NCBI GenBank assembly: GCA_937921995.1
Contig: CAKZVF010000106.1
Location: forward strand, 1-44,020
Source: an uncultured Pirellulaceae bacterium
Lineage (GTDB): Bacteria; Planctomycetota; Planctomycetia; Pirellulales; Pirellulaceae
Reading direction: 5' to 3'
DNA: 44,020 nt
In this document: positions 7,875 to 16,279 of the stretch, piece after piece
Layout of the letters: each line of letters starts with the position of its first letter
Numbering within the stretch: position 1 is the stretch's first letter
Program-made: the position numbers and the translations under genes
The notes under the pieces: model-generated
The model's input: the letters and a program-made list of their open reading frames with translations, nothing else
Database searches by the model: none
Told to the model about the DNA's origin: nothing

Positions 7875-9425
7875 ATGTCGGACTCGAAGAAAATTAAATG
7901 GGGCCAGTCGTTCGCCGTTGGAGTTGCGGCAATAACGGTCGTTGCGATCCTACAGCGTTTCGTTGGATTGGGGCGTTCGCTTGTTGTTTGCCGATGGCTC
8001 GAAAGCGATGACCTAGGTCGTTGGGACCTTTCTTTTGGGTTTCTGGTGGCCTTGGGGCCACTGGTGGTAATGGGCATCCCGGGAGCGTTTGGGCGATTTG
8101 CAGAGCGTTACCGAATCCAGGGAAAGACCGATCGCTTCATTATCGTGACAGCGATCGCTTGTCTGATGCCACTGGTGTTAGCCATCGGCTTGATGATGCT
8201 GTTTCCCAAGCAGGTCAGCCAGTTCTGGTTTCATTCGAATTCTGATACATCTTGGCTGTGGCAGTTGCTACCGGCGCTTTGCTTGGTCGTTGTCTTTAAT
8301 TACCTTTGCTCGTTAACTAGCGCTTTGAGATTGCACACAAGCTTTGCTTGGGTTCAGGCAATCCATGGCATCGGATTCGCCACTTTATGTTTGCTGCTGA
8401 TTCCGTTGATGGCGTATGGATCGGAAGCGGTAGTAATCGCATATTCAATTGCTTGCATTATTGGTTCAATTTTTCTGATTCACCGTTTACGATCAGCTTT
8501 GGCTCAATCAGCAGAAGCCAATGGATTGATCGTTGGGGAGAGCCAAGAAAATGCTATGCCGCTTTTCCAAAACTTGGGTGGCCTTTTTGGGGACGCTTGG
8601 GAAATGATGAGAGTCATCCTCCCTTTCGCATTGGCGGTGTGGGTTGCAACTTTTATCGGCAACGCGTTTAGCATGAGTGGAAGATTGCTGCTTTTGCATG
8701 CCAGCGAAGACGAATGCGTCGGACTGTTTTTGGTAGGACAGTATCACACCGCGACGATTGTGCCTCGTTTGATATCGCAATTTGCGGCTACCATTTCCGC
8801 GATGGCGACGCCACATCTTGCCAGCGATTGGGAACAGGGCAACCGTAGCTCAGCCATTCAAAAACTGGAAACTCTGCTTAAACTATTTTCTGTGGGAACT
8901 ACGATTGTCGCGATCGCCGTGATGATCGCTGCACCGACCGTGTTTACTCGATTCTTAGGTGAGCGCTTCGATCTCGCGCTAGAAATGCTGCCATGGGTGT
9001 TGGCAATGACTGTCATCTACGGACTTACGTTTATCATCCAAAACGCGTTTTGGTGTGCAAACAGAAGCTGGTGGGGAGCAATCGCGTTTCTTGTAGCATT
9101 GGTAATCAATATCGCGCTTACGTTCCTGCTTCTTCCTTTAATGGGCCCGATGTCGATCGTGGTGAGTATGTTTTTTGCCACAATCGCTTCGATGTTCACC
9201 ATGCTGCTTCTGGCTGGCAAAGTCGAGTTTCGATTCTCGGGTTCGACTTGGGCTACCCTTATGCTTCCAATTGTTCTGGTGGCAGGGCCATTAGTCTCAA
9301 CATTGATGATCCTCGCTGTCGCGGCAAGTACAATTTGGAGCGATGGTTTTTTCTCGTTGAGAGAACGGCAACGCGTAAGGGGTGTTCTTGAGCAGAGATT
9401 CCCCAGCTACTTCGCTACAACCTGA
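7875..9425 (+). CDS. Lipid-linked oligosaccharide flippase (Wzx/MurJ-like, MOP superfamily)
   Basis: A 516-residue protein with about 12-14 hydrophobic helices across its length and the look of the polysaccharide-transport branch of the MOP exporter superfamily (Wzx/RfbX, MATE/MurJ relatives). The N-terminal helix pair (SFAVGVAAITVVAILQRFVG and the segment ending GIPGAFGRFAERY) resembles the first repeat of these flippases. It ends the rightward operon, 12 bp after the GNAT-like gene. Family knowledge says these proteins move undecaprenyl- or lipid-linked glycans to the periplasmic face, so the cluster's product is likely membrane-assembled and exported. There is no glycosyltransferase or polymerase next to it, which is unusual for a Wzx locus. 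Confidence 0.75.
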   Translation: MSDSKKIKWGQSFAVGVAAITVVAILQRFVGLGRSLVVCRWLESDDLGRWDLSFGFLVALGPLVVMGIPGAFGRFAERYRIQGKTDRFIIVTAIACLMPLVLAIGLMMLFPKQVSQFWFHSNSDTSWLWQLLPALCLVVVFNYLCSLTSALRLHTSFAWVQAIHGIGFATLCLLLIPLMAYGSEAVVIAYSIACIIGSIFLIHRLRSALAQSAEANGLIVGESQENAMPLFQNLGGLFGDAWEMMRVILPFALAVWVATFIGNAFSMSGRLLLLHASEDECVGLFLVGQYHTATIVPRLISQFAATISAMATPHLASDWEQGNRSSAIQKLETLLKLFSVGTTIVAIAVMIAAPTVFTRFLGERFDLALEMLPWVLAMTVIYGLTFIIQNAFWCANRSWWGAIAFLVALVINIALTFLLLPLMGPMSIVVSMFFATIASMFTMLLLAGKVEFRFSGSTWATLMLPIVLVAGPLVSTLMILAVAASTIWSDGFFSLRERQRVRGVLEQRFPSYFATT

Positions 9426-9740
9426 ATTTCTTCGGTCGCTTTGGCTGAGTTAGTAGCGCGAGGCAAAAACTGGCAAGCCTTGCCATATTTGCGGGTTGTG
9501 AGGCGCAGAGAGATACCTGTGCAAGCAGTTCAGTTGAGCGATCCCATAAAGCCCTCTGCTTCTCAATTACCTGCCGCAACGCCTTCAAACATGAGAAGGT
9601 GGAAATATGGCGATCGTTTATCGGGTTGAAAATCAGTTAGTTCTAACAACCAAATTGAGTATGGCTGGCTTGAACTGGTTGTGAAGACGAAAAAGAGTAA
9701 TATGAGTAAGAGGCTATTTTTGTTAGCTTAGGTTGAATTG
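9426..9740. other. Intergenic region before the electron-transfer cluster
   Basis: This 315-bp gap separates the flippase from the reductase at 9741 and probably carries the promoter of the electron-transfer operon. ACAACCA at 9646-9652 and TGGTTGT at 9676-9682 form a perfect 7-bp inverted repeat with a 23-nt spacer about 60-95 bp before the start, a possible operator. A 62-codon open frame at 9441-9629 has no ribosome site and no recognisable features, so I do not call it. No clear terminator was seen after the flippase. Confidence 0.4.
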
Positions 9741-11006
9741 ATGAATTATCTGGTACTTGCAATCGGTATCTTACTGATCACGATGGTGTTGCTATGGCTG
9801 ATTGGGCTGCTGCGAAATGAATGGCGCCGTGCTCAGTTCCATGAGACTACGCGTATCGCAACGCAGCAGTTGTTCGACCAAAAAATCGCCGTCGCCAAAC
9901 GCGAGTTTGAAAGGAACGGAGCTGGTTGGAACGGCTATCGCAAGTTCGAAGTGCTTTTTAAAAAGCGTGAGGCGAAAGACTTATATTCCTTTTATCTCAG
10001 CCCGCACGATGGCAAAGCGCTCCCAAACTACCGGCCTGGGCAATTTCTGACATTCCGCTTAGACATTCATGGCAAGAAAAAACCCGTGGTGAGGTGTTAT
10101 TCGATTTCTGATTCCTACAATCAGGATGGATTTTATCGAGTAACGGTGAAGAAGATAATGCCGTCGGCGGACCCGACAATTAAGTCGGCCGGTTTGGTGT
10201 CGGGCTACCTGCACGAGCAGTTGGAGGAAGGCGACATAATTGATGTGCAATCGCCGCAGGGAAATTTTGTGCTTGATCCGTATATTTCTCGACCGGCAGT
10301 TCTAATTGGCGCCGGAGTTGGAATCACGCCTCTTCTAAGTATGGCCAAAAGTATTATCGCAGCCGACACAAAACGGAGATTCTATTTGTTTTATGGCGTA
10401 CGGAACAGTGAAGAGCATGCTTTTAAAGAAGAGCTGGAAGCGCTGGAGGATTACCCACATTGCAGTTTGATTATTTGCTACAGCGATCCGAGCAAAAAGG
10501 ACCTAAAGGTCGAAGGCCAAGAGTTTCAACATCGTGGGCGGATTGAAATTGAGCTGATCAAAAAGTACTTAAACGTAACGAATATGGAATTTTTCGTCTG
10601 CGGCCCCCAAGGCATGATGAGCTCGTTGTCTGCCGAATTGCAAAAATGGGGAGTTGCTGAGTCACAAATCAAGACTGAAGCCTTCGGCCCTGCCGCGATC
10701 AAGAAAAAAATCAAGCAGCAAAACAAGAGCGGAAACCAGCAACCGGACCCTCCGTGCACAGTGACATTTTCAAAGTCTGGAGTGGCAGCGAACTGGAATC
10801 CCGAGAATGACAATCTTCTTGAATTGGCTGAAGATCACGGAGTCGAATTGCCCTCGGGCTGCCGAACTGGTAATTGTGGTTCTTGCAATATTGCTATCAA
10901 GTCGGGTAAAGTTTTCTACTCTGTCGCGCCTGGGATTACTCCCGAAGATAAGTCCTGCCTGACATGTATTGCCAAACCTCAATCCGACTTGATTTTGGAT
11001 GGTTAA
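9741..11006 (+). CDS. Membrane-anchored FAD/NAD(P)H 2Fe-2S reductase (NqrF/Hcr-like)
   Basis: A 421-residue electron-transfer flavoprotein. Order of parts: an N-terminal membrane helix (about residues 3-24), a ferredoxin-reductase FAD domain with RCYSIS, an NAD(P)H domain with GAGVGITPLLSM and CGPQGMM, and a C-terminal plant-type [2Fe-2S] domain with Cys374, Cys379, Cys382 and Cys409. This is the architecture of phenol/benzoate reductases and Hcr with an added anchor; NqrF has the anchor but carries its 2Fe-2S domain at the other end. The ATG at 9741 is preferred to the TTG one codon earlier. It heads a same-strand run of multiheme cytochromes and would feed electrons from NAD(P)H to them or to the quinone pool, or run in reverse. 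The true partner is inferred only from position. Confidence 0.85.
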   Translation: MNYLVLAIGILLITMVLLWLIGLLRNEWRRAQFHETTRIATQQLFDQKIAVAKREFERNGAGWNGYRKFEVLFKKREAKDLYSFYLSPHDGKALPNYRPGQFLTFRLDIHGKKKPVVRCYSISDSYNQDGFYRVTVKKIMPSADPTIKSAGLVSGYLHEQLEEGDIIDVQSPQGNFVLDPYISRPAVLIGAGVGITPLLSMAKSIIAADTKRRFYLFYGVRNSEEHAFKEELEALEDYPHCSLIICYSDPSKKDLKVEGQEFQHRGRIEIELIKKYLNVTNMEFFVCGPQGMMSSLSAELQKWGVAESQIKTEAFGPAAIKKKIKQQNKSGNQQPDPPCTVTFSKSGVAANWNPENDNLLELAEDHGVELPSGCRTGNCGSCNIAIKSGKVFYSVAPGITPEDKSCLTCIAKPQSDLILDG

Positions 11007-11088
11007 ATCTAGACAATGGGTGTTCCGCTCCCCTAGGTGCAGCGTTTGAGCATGCCCGAAATATTTCTCTTTCTATCTATCTCTGAAG

Positions 11089-12189
11089 ATGCGCAAACAA
11101 CCACATTTGAAATCCGCTTTGACAACCATTTTCTTTCTAGGGTTATGCCCGCTGGTCTACAGCCAACAAACAACGCCTCCAGAAAAGGTGGTTGGCCGTG
11201 ATCAATGCGCTCAGTGCCACGTAAGCGAAACCAAGGCTTGGGAAAAGTCATCCCACAACTTGCAGGCATGGAGTCTGCTCGAACATACCAAAGCTGCAGA
11301 ATTCGCTAAAGCGATTGGAGTAACCAACATTATGGGCGATTCAGCCTGTACAAAATGTCATGGCACCCATCAATCGGTCGATGGTCAGCTGGCTGTGTTG
11401 AAAGGAAATTCGTGCGAGTCTTGTCATGGTGGTGCTGGCGGGACCAACGGCTGGTTGAAGACTCACTACGATTTCGGAGTTGGCGGGGAGGTGGCAAGCT
11501 CAAAGACAATGGTGGCTTTGTTGGAAGATCGACTTAAGGAAACGCCCGAACATCGCTCGCAACGCGATGCCAGTTGCGAGCAGTCAGGAATGATTCGTTC
11601 GAATGATCCTGTTGGAATCGCGCGCAACTGCCTGAACTGTCACTTGGTACCCAACGAGGCTCTGATTAAGGCTGGGCATCCAATCAGTTCAAAATTCGAC
11701 TTGGTGGAGTGGCTTGGCGGAGAGGTTCGCCACAATTTTTTACTCACCCCTGACAAGAATTCCGAAGCGCCCACGAATTGGACTGATGCGTTTCGAAATG
11801 GCGAGGAGCGTACAGCGACGGCGCGAAAACGTTTGCTGCACGTTGCGGGGAAGCTGGCCGATTTAGAAATCAGCTTGCGGCTCCGAGCCACCGTTACCTC
11901 GGTGAAGCGTGGAACTTTAGGAGATGAATTAAACGATCGAATTGATGATCTACAAGATGACTTGGGTGATTTAGAGATCGCGAGTTTAGAGCCTGTACTT
12001 GAAGCAGCCAAAGTAGCAAGCAAACGAACTTTAAAGAAGATTCAGGATAACGACAAAGCAACATACACCACAATCGCAGACAACGTTGCCGCTGCGACAG
12101 CAACATTTATTAGAGCAGATCCATCTGGAAGCAAGCTTCCCGATATAAAGATACGCGACAAGGTGATCGGCGAAGTATACGGCAATTAG
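11089..12189 (+). CDS. Periplasmic tetraheme cytochrome c554-like protein (copy 1)
   Basis: A 366-residue exported protein with a signal peptide ending near VYSQQ (residues 1-25). Four CxxCH heme sites begin at Cys40, Cys87, Cys109 and Cys181, and the first is followed by the ETKAWEKSSH pattern characteristic of the cytochrome c554/c-prime family. The second half is helical, charged and heme-free, about residues 230-366. In ammonia oxidisers c554 takes electrons from hydroxylamine oxidoreductase; no such enzyme is here, so only a general electron-relay role is supported. It begins 82 bp after the reductase and is followed by a paralogue with the same heme order. Confidence 0.85.
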   Translation: MRKQPHLKSALTTIFFLGLCPLVYSQQTTPPEKVVGRDQCAQCHVSETKAWEKSSHNLQAWSLLEHTKAAEFAKAIGVTNIMGDSACTKCHGTHQSVDGQLAVLKGNSCESCHGGAGGTNGWLKTHYDFGVGGEVASSKTMVALLEDRLKETPEHRSQRDASCEQSGMIRSNDPVGIARNCLNCHLVPNEALIKAGHPISSKFDLVEWLGGEVRHNFLLTPDKNSEAPTNWTDAFRNGEERTATARKRLLHVAGKLADLEISLRLRATVTSVKRGTLGDELNDRIDDLQDDLGDLEIASLEPVLEAAKVASKRTLKKIQDNDKATYTTIADNVAAATATFIRADPSGSKLPDIKIRDKVIGEVYGN

Positions 12190-12272
12190 GACGTTGTCGT
12201 TCTGGCCATTTTTTTCTGGGTTGGTTCGGGATTGCTGTTGAAATGGAACGGTCGAGCATGGAAGGAACGATT

Positions 12273-13691
12273 ATGCAGCTCAATGAATCAAACAAGCACC
12301 GGTGGGTGATCAGCGCATCAACGCTCAATGCTGTGTTTTGTCTGATTGTAATTTTCATTGCGGCGATCATTGGAGGCTTGCCTGCCAAGGCTTACGCTTG
12401 GATTGTTCCTGCTTTTCACATTCTCCAGGAGGAAGATGAAGACGAAGCTGACAAGAAAACGGCTGAGCAAAAGCTCGAAGAGCAAGAGGAACAACGTCAC
12501 AAAGAAATCAAGAAGGCCGAGGCTAAAGCTGAGTTGCTTATCCAACGCGATCAAACCCAACTACGTACCAAGTGGCACAATGCGGGTTGCATGGCCGGCA
12601 ACCGGCAGTGCATAGATTGCCACGAACAAGAAGTTAGAGCATGGAAGAAATCTAAGCACGCGACTCGAGCGTTTGATCTCTTGCGAACATCCGAAAGTGC
12701 TTTGGAGTACGCCAAAAAGCTGGACATTCGTCCCATCGACATCACCCGTTCGGCACTTTGCATCAACTGCCATGGGACACAAGAAACCAAGCATAATGGG
12801 CGAGTAACGGTGTTTGCTGGTGTCTCATGTGAATCTTGCCACGGGCAGTCGCTAGGAGAACAAGGCTGGCTAAACGCACACGGTGTCTATGGAGCGGCTC
12901 ATACGTTAAGAGAGCATGAAACATACGAACATTATTCTCAACGACAGCTGCGTATTGAAAACGCGGGTTTGCGGCGGTCGAGCAATTTGTATGCGATGAC
13001 CAAACGTTGCTACGATTGCCATGTGCTGGGTGACGAAGCACTATCTAAAGCCGGCCATGCACATGGTGAAGGATTCGAAATGGTGGCCAAGTCGTTAGGG
13101 GAAGTCCGCCACAACTTTGCCCTGAACGAACACGTAAACGAGAAAGCGGCTTCTTTATGGTTGGATCCGTTTCGGCATGGCCAAGGGCGGAGCGTGACCG
13201 GCCGGTTAAGAGTCATGTTTTTGCTTGGACAGATGGTCGACTTAGAAGTCTCGCTGCGAAATTTGGCACGCGCATCTGAAGAGAACGATTTCTCGGACGC
13301 AATGTGCAGTCGAATCGAAGATGCTTATGAATTGTTGGCTGAGGATGTGGTTGAAGAAATTGATGAGATGGACGAAGAAAAGGCTGAGGAAGCAGGTAAT
13401 TCATCGATTCTTGATCGTCCTGAATTTACCGAGATCAAAGCTGTTATTGCGGTTGTGGAACCGATCTGGGAAAAGCTTGACGACGACGGATTCAACAAAG
13501 AGGAAGCTTCGTTGTACATTCAAGCGGCTGACGCAATTGCGATTGAAGCAATTCGGTTTGGGAAACGCAACGGAAATCAATTAGGCGCGATTGACGAGCT
13601 GGAGTTGTTGCCTGAAGACTACTTTGACGGGGCTTATGATCCCAGATTTCCCGATGGCAAGCCACAGGGTTTGGAATCGGAAACCGAGTAA
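12273..13691 (+). CDS. Membrane-anchored tetraheme cytochrome c554-like protein (copy 2)
   Basis: A 472-residue paralogue of the preceding cytochrome. An N-terminal hydrophobic helix (about residues 12-40) anchors or exports it, then a highly charged Glu/Lys/Arg segment of about 45 residues, probably a coiled-coil spacer, leads into four CxxCH sites at Cys113, Cys163, Cys186 and Cys246. The first is again followed by a c554-like REVRAWKKSKH-type pattern (here EVRAWKKSKH). Like copy 1 it has a heme-free helical tail, with the similar segments FRHGQGRSVTGRLR here and FRNGEERTATARKR there. Three in-frame ATGs exist (12243, 12258, 12273); the last has AAGGA 7 nt upstream and is chosen. The long charged spacer could hold the hemes away from the inner membrane. 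Confidence 0.84.
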   Translation: MQLNESNKHRWVISASTLNAVFCLIVIFIAAIIGGLPAKAYAWIVPAFHILQEEDEDEADKKTAEQKLEEQEEQRHKEIKKAEAKAELLIQRDQTQLRTKWHNAGCMAGNRQCIDCHEQEVRAWKKSKHATRAFDLLRTSESALEYAKKLDIRPIDITRSALCINCHGTQETKHNGRVTVFAGVSCESCHGQSLGEQGWLNAHGVYGAAHTLREHETYEHYSQRQLRIENAGLRRSSNLYAMTKRCYDCHVLGDEALSKAGHAHGEGFEMVAKSLGEVRHNFALNEHVNEKAASLWLDPFRHGQGRSVTGRLRVMFLLGQMVDLEVSLRNLARASEENDFSDAMCSRIEDAYELLAEDVVEEIDEMDEEKAEEAGNSSILDRPEFTEIKAVIAVVEPIWEKLDDDGFNKEEASLYIQAADAIAIEAIRFGKRNGNQLGAIDELELLPEDYFDGAYDPRFPDGKPQGLESETE

Positions 13692-13748
13692 GTCCCGGAG
13701 GCTTACGCAATTCCACTACATTCAATTAGCGCCACCTGGTTTACTGTA

Positions 13749-15446
13749 ATGCGGAAAAACCTAATTCGACGTCCAGAACGCTGGGCCATTCCCTTTTCGG
13801 ATAAGATGGGGGATTCGGAAGTTAATGAACTGATGGCCGCTGCCCCGTTCAAAGATCTCGATTTGAAGAACTTTTCCGGCCGCGTAAACCCGCGCGGAAT
13901 TCTGCGAAATGATGCTAGGTTAACATCGTACGAGCGCGGCGAGATTGTGGTTCGCCAAGGCGACTGGGGGAATTCGGCTTTCTTCGTTCTCTCGGGTAGC
14001 CTTCGCGCGGACTTGGAATCGACCGGTGATTCATCGACGGCGCTGCGGGGTCAACAGAAACCGAAAAGAAAAAATCTCTTTCAATTGATGGCACAGGTGT
14101 TCAATGGACAGCTGGGACCGGAAGTCCGTGACGTGCGAACCTACGAAAACAATCAAGGCATCTCCGGGCAACAGAGTGGAAAACAAACACGAATATTCCT
14201 ACCCGATTTTGCTACTGTGTTGAAAGAAGAACGAACCGCAACGATTGAAGCCGGGCAGTTTTTTGGCGAACTTTCGGCCCTTGGGCGAACACCTCGCCAA
14301 GCCACAGTAGTTGCCGATCAGGCGACACGATTGCTAGAGATTCGCTGGCAAGGCTTGCGAGACTTAATGCGTGGTGATCCTGGTATTCGGGCTCACATCG
14401 ACACGGTTTTCAGGGAACGCGCGTTGAAATGGTTTTTGCTCAACACGCCTATTTTCAGCCATTTGAATGAAGCTCAGCTGGAACGTCTGGTCGAAGCAGC
14501 GGAATTCGAGACTTACGGGAAGTACGACTGGGCCGCATCGTTCAAACGGCTTGCTCGAAAAAACGATCCGCGAAAACAGGATTCCACGCTAGAACCGTTA
14601 ATCGCCAAAGAGGGCGATCACCCCAACGGCGTCCTAATCGTGCGCAGTGGCCTGGCTCGGGTGACCAAAAAATTTGAAAATGGGCATCGGACCGTCGGGT
14701 ATTTGGGACCGGGCCATGTGTTTGGTATGGAAGAGATCGAAGCAAGCTGGCAAAAACGAAACCCAGGCCAACTAAAGCATTCAATGCGCGCAATAGGAAT
14801 TGCTACGGTAGTGGTAATACCAACACGCGTCGTTGAAGAATTACTACTGGACAAGAAACCGCTGAAGCGCCGACCCGACCCGCGATCGACCGAGCCGTTT
14901 GAGAAAATCAACGAGGACTTCATTGAATTTCTCGTTGAGAAGCGATACGTCAATGGAACCGCAACCATGTTGATCGACATGGATCGTTGTACGCGTTGCG
15001 ACGATTGTGTGAAGGCATGTGCGAGCACTCACGACAACAATCCAAGATTTTCGCGTACTGGCCCAATTCAGAACAACGTCATGGTTACCGGAGCTTGCAT
15101 GCACTGCGAGGATCCGGTTTGCATGATCGAATGTCCAACCGGTGCGATCCATCGGGATATTTCTCAAGGAACGGTCGTCATCAATGACCAAACTTGTATT
15201 GGTTGCAGTGCGTGTTCTAATAACTGTCCCTTTGGTGCGATCCGAATGGTCGAAATCCGTCATCCAGACGGAAGTTATATTCGGGACTCAGAATCCCAAC
15301 TTCCGATCGTAAAAGCAACGAAGTGTGATTTGTGTTTTGATCAACTGGGCGGACCGGCGTGTCAAAGGGCATGCCCTCATGGAGCGATGGTGCGCATGGA
15401 CATGGGCGATACCCATCAGCTTGCTCAATGGCTTAAGACAGACTGA
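13749..15446 (+). CDS. Cyclic-nucleotide-binding / four-cluster [4Fe-4S] fusion protein
   Basis: A 565-residue soluble, cytoplasmic-looking protein. Residues about 40-215 form a cyclic-nucleotide-binding domain split by a roughly 60-residue insertion; its phosphate-binding cassette FGELSALGRTPRQATVV keeps the Glu and Arg that contact cAMP/cGMP in this family. A second, degenerate domain follows (about 230-370, FGMEEIEASW). From Cys414 on come four Cys4 sets (CTRCDDC...C, CMHCEDPVC...C, CIGCSAC...C, CDLC...C...C), the four-cubane pattern of HybA/NrfC/DmsB-type electron-transfer subunits. The stop is 8 bp before the membrane cytochrome b gene, so the two are probably partners: a cubane subunit with a quinone-reacting membrane subunit. 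The sensory domains suggest ligand control of electron flow. A transcriptional role is unlikely, since no helix-turn-helix is seen. Confidence 0.87.
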   Translation: MRKNLIRRPERWAIPFSDKMGDSEVNELMAAAPFKDLDLKNFSGRVNPRGILRNDARLTSYERGEIVVRQGDWGNSAFFVLSGSLRADLESTGDSSTALRGQQKPKRKNLFQLMAQVFNGQLGPEVRDVRTYENNQGISGQQSGKQTRIFLPDFATVLKEERTATIEAGQFFGELSALGRTPRQATVVADQATRLLEIRWQGLRDLMRGDPGIRAHIDTVFRERALKWFLLNTPIFSHLNEAQLERLVEAAEFETYGKYDWAASFKRLARKNDPRKQDSTLEPLIAKEGDHPNGVLIVRSGLARVTKKFENGHRTVGYLGPGHVFGMEEIEASWQKRNPGQLKHSMRAIGIATVVVIPTRVVEELLLDKKPLKRRPDPRSTEPFEKINEDFIEFLVEKRYVNGTATMLIDMDRCTRCDDCVKACASTHDNNPRFSRTGPIQNNVMVTGACMHCEDPVCMIECPTGAIHRDISQGTVVINDQTCIGCSACSNNCPFGAIRMVEIRHPDGSYIRDSESQLPIVKATKCDLCFDQLGGPACQRACPHGAMVRMDMGDTHQLAQWLKTD

Positions 15447-15454
15447 CAGGTGAG

Positions 15455-16279
15455 ATGAACTGGCGAAGCAGGAAGCGAATGTTAGGCGGGCTATTGCTGG
15501 CTATCCTAAGCGTAGGAACGTGGTTCTTTTTTCGCTTGCTGGATATTGCCCTGCTGCCGATTGCTACGTACTCAGGGCTGCTTCTGTATGCTGTGCTTTT
15601 CTTCCTGACCGGATACAGCTTACGCAAGAAGATACGTTTCTTGCCGCTGGGGTCGTCTGAGCTGTGGTTGCAGATTCATATTTTTTCGGGCCTGTTTTCA
15701 GGTGTACTATTTGGGATTCATTTGTGTTGGCATTTACCAAGGGGGGGTTTTGAAATTGCTTTGGCCTCAATCTATTTGTTAACGTTTCTAAGCGGCGTTG
15801 TTGGCTGGGTTCTGTCACGTGAATTGGCAAAACGCCTGACCACACGCGGCGGCGAAGTCTTATTCGAAAAGATTCCCAGAGAATTGTATTTGATTCGCGA
15901 AGACGTAAAAGAATTGGTCCAACAGTGTGCCAACCAGACCAACTCATCGGCGATTTCTGATTTCTACCGAAATCGTTTGCGGAGCTTTTTCACGCGACCC
16001 AGACATGTCCTTTCTCACTTGATTCAATCCACTCGGCCGCGATCAAGCCTGCTGCGTGAACTCAACGACTTTCAACGCTATGTAAATGATTTTGAGCGCG
16101 AAACGTTGGAAGGAATTGCGGTCGCGATCCGCCGCAAAGACAGTTTGGATTACCAGTACGCGTTGCAGTTGGCGTTGAAGTCTTGGCTATTTGTGCACGT
16201 TCCCGTTTCATGTGCTCTTCTTATCTTCTCTACCGTTCACATGTTGTTAGTCTTTGCTTTCTCGCGAGGGATCGGATGA
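15455..16279 (+). CDS. Predicted di-heme membrane cytochrome b subunit
   Basis: A 274-residue integral membrane protein with about five hydrophobic segments: roughly 12-36, 40-56, 70-93, 100-120 and 240-268. Two of these carry paired histidines spaced by 14 residues, His75/His89 (plus His93) and His248/His262, the spacing by which two helices of b-type cytochromes hold two stacked hemes. Between the membrane halves is a basic 115-residue loop with no Cys. I do not recognise a precise family; cytochrome b561/NrfD-like quinone-reacting subunits are the nearest idea. Its stop overlaps the ATG of the decaheme gene (ATGA, 16276-16279), and the iron-sulfur fusion gene ends 8 bp upstream, so the three products are probably made together as one membrane complex. 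Confidence 0.7.
   Translation: MNWRSRKRMLGGLLLAILSVGTWFFFRLLDIALLPIATYSGLLLYAVLFFLTGYSLRKKIRFLPLGSSELWLQIHIFSGLFSGVLFGIHLCWHLPRGGFEIALASIYLLTFLSGVVGWVLSRELAKRLTTRGGEVLFEKIPRELYLIREDVKELVQQCANQTNSSAISDFYRNRLRSFFTRPRHVLSHLIQSTRPRSSLLRELNDFQRYVNDFERETLEGIAVAIRRKDSLDYQYALQLALKSWLFVHVPVSCALLIFSTVHMLLVFAFSRGIG

Noticed and set aside
9441-9629. 62-codon frame after the flippase gene
   Set aside because: No ribosome site, no conserved features, and it lies where a promoter is expected.
13749-15446. CRP/FNR-type transcription factor
   Set aside because: Cyclic-nucleotide domains are present, but there is no helix-turn-helix; the C-terminus is an iron-sulfur module.
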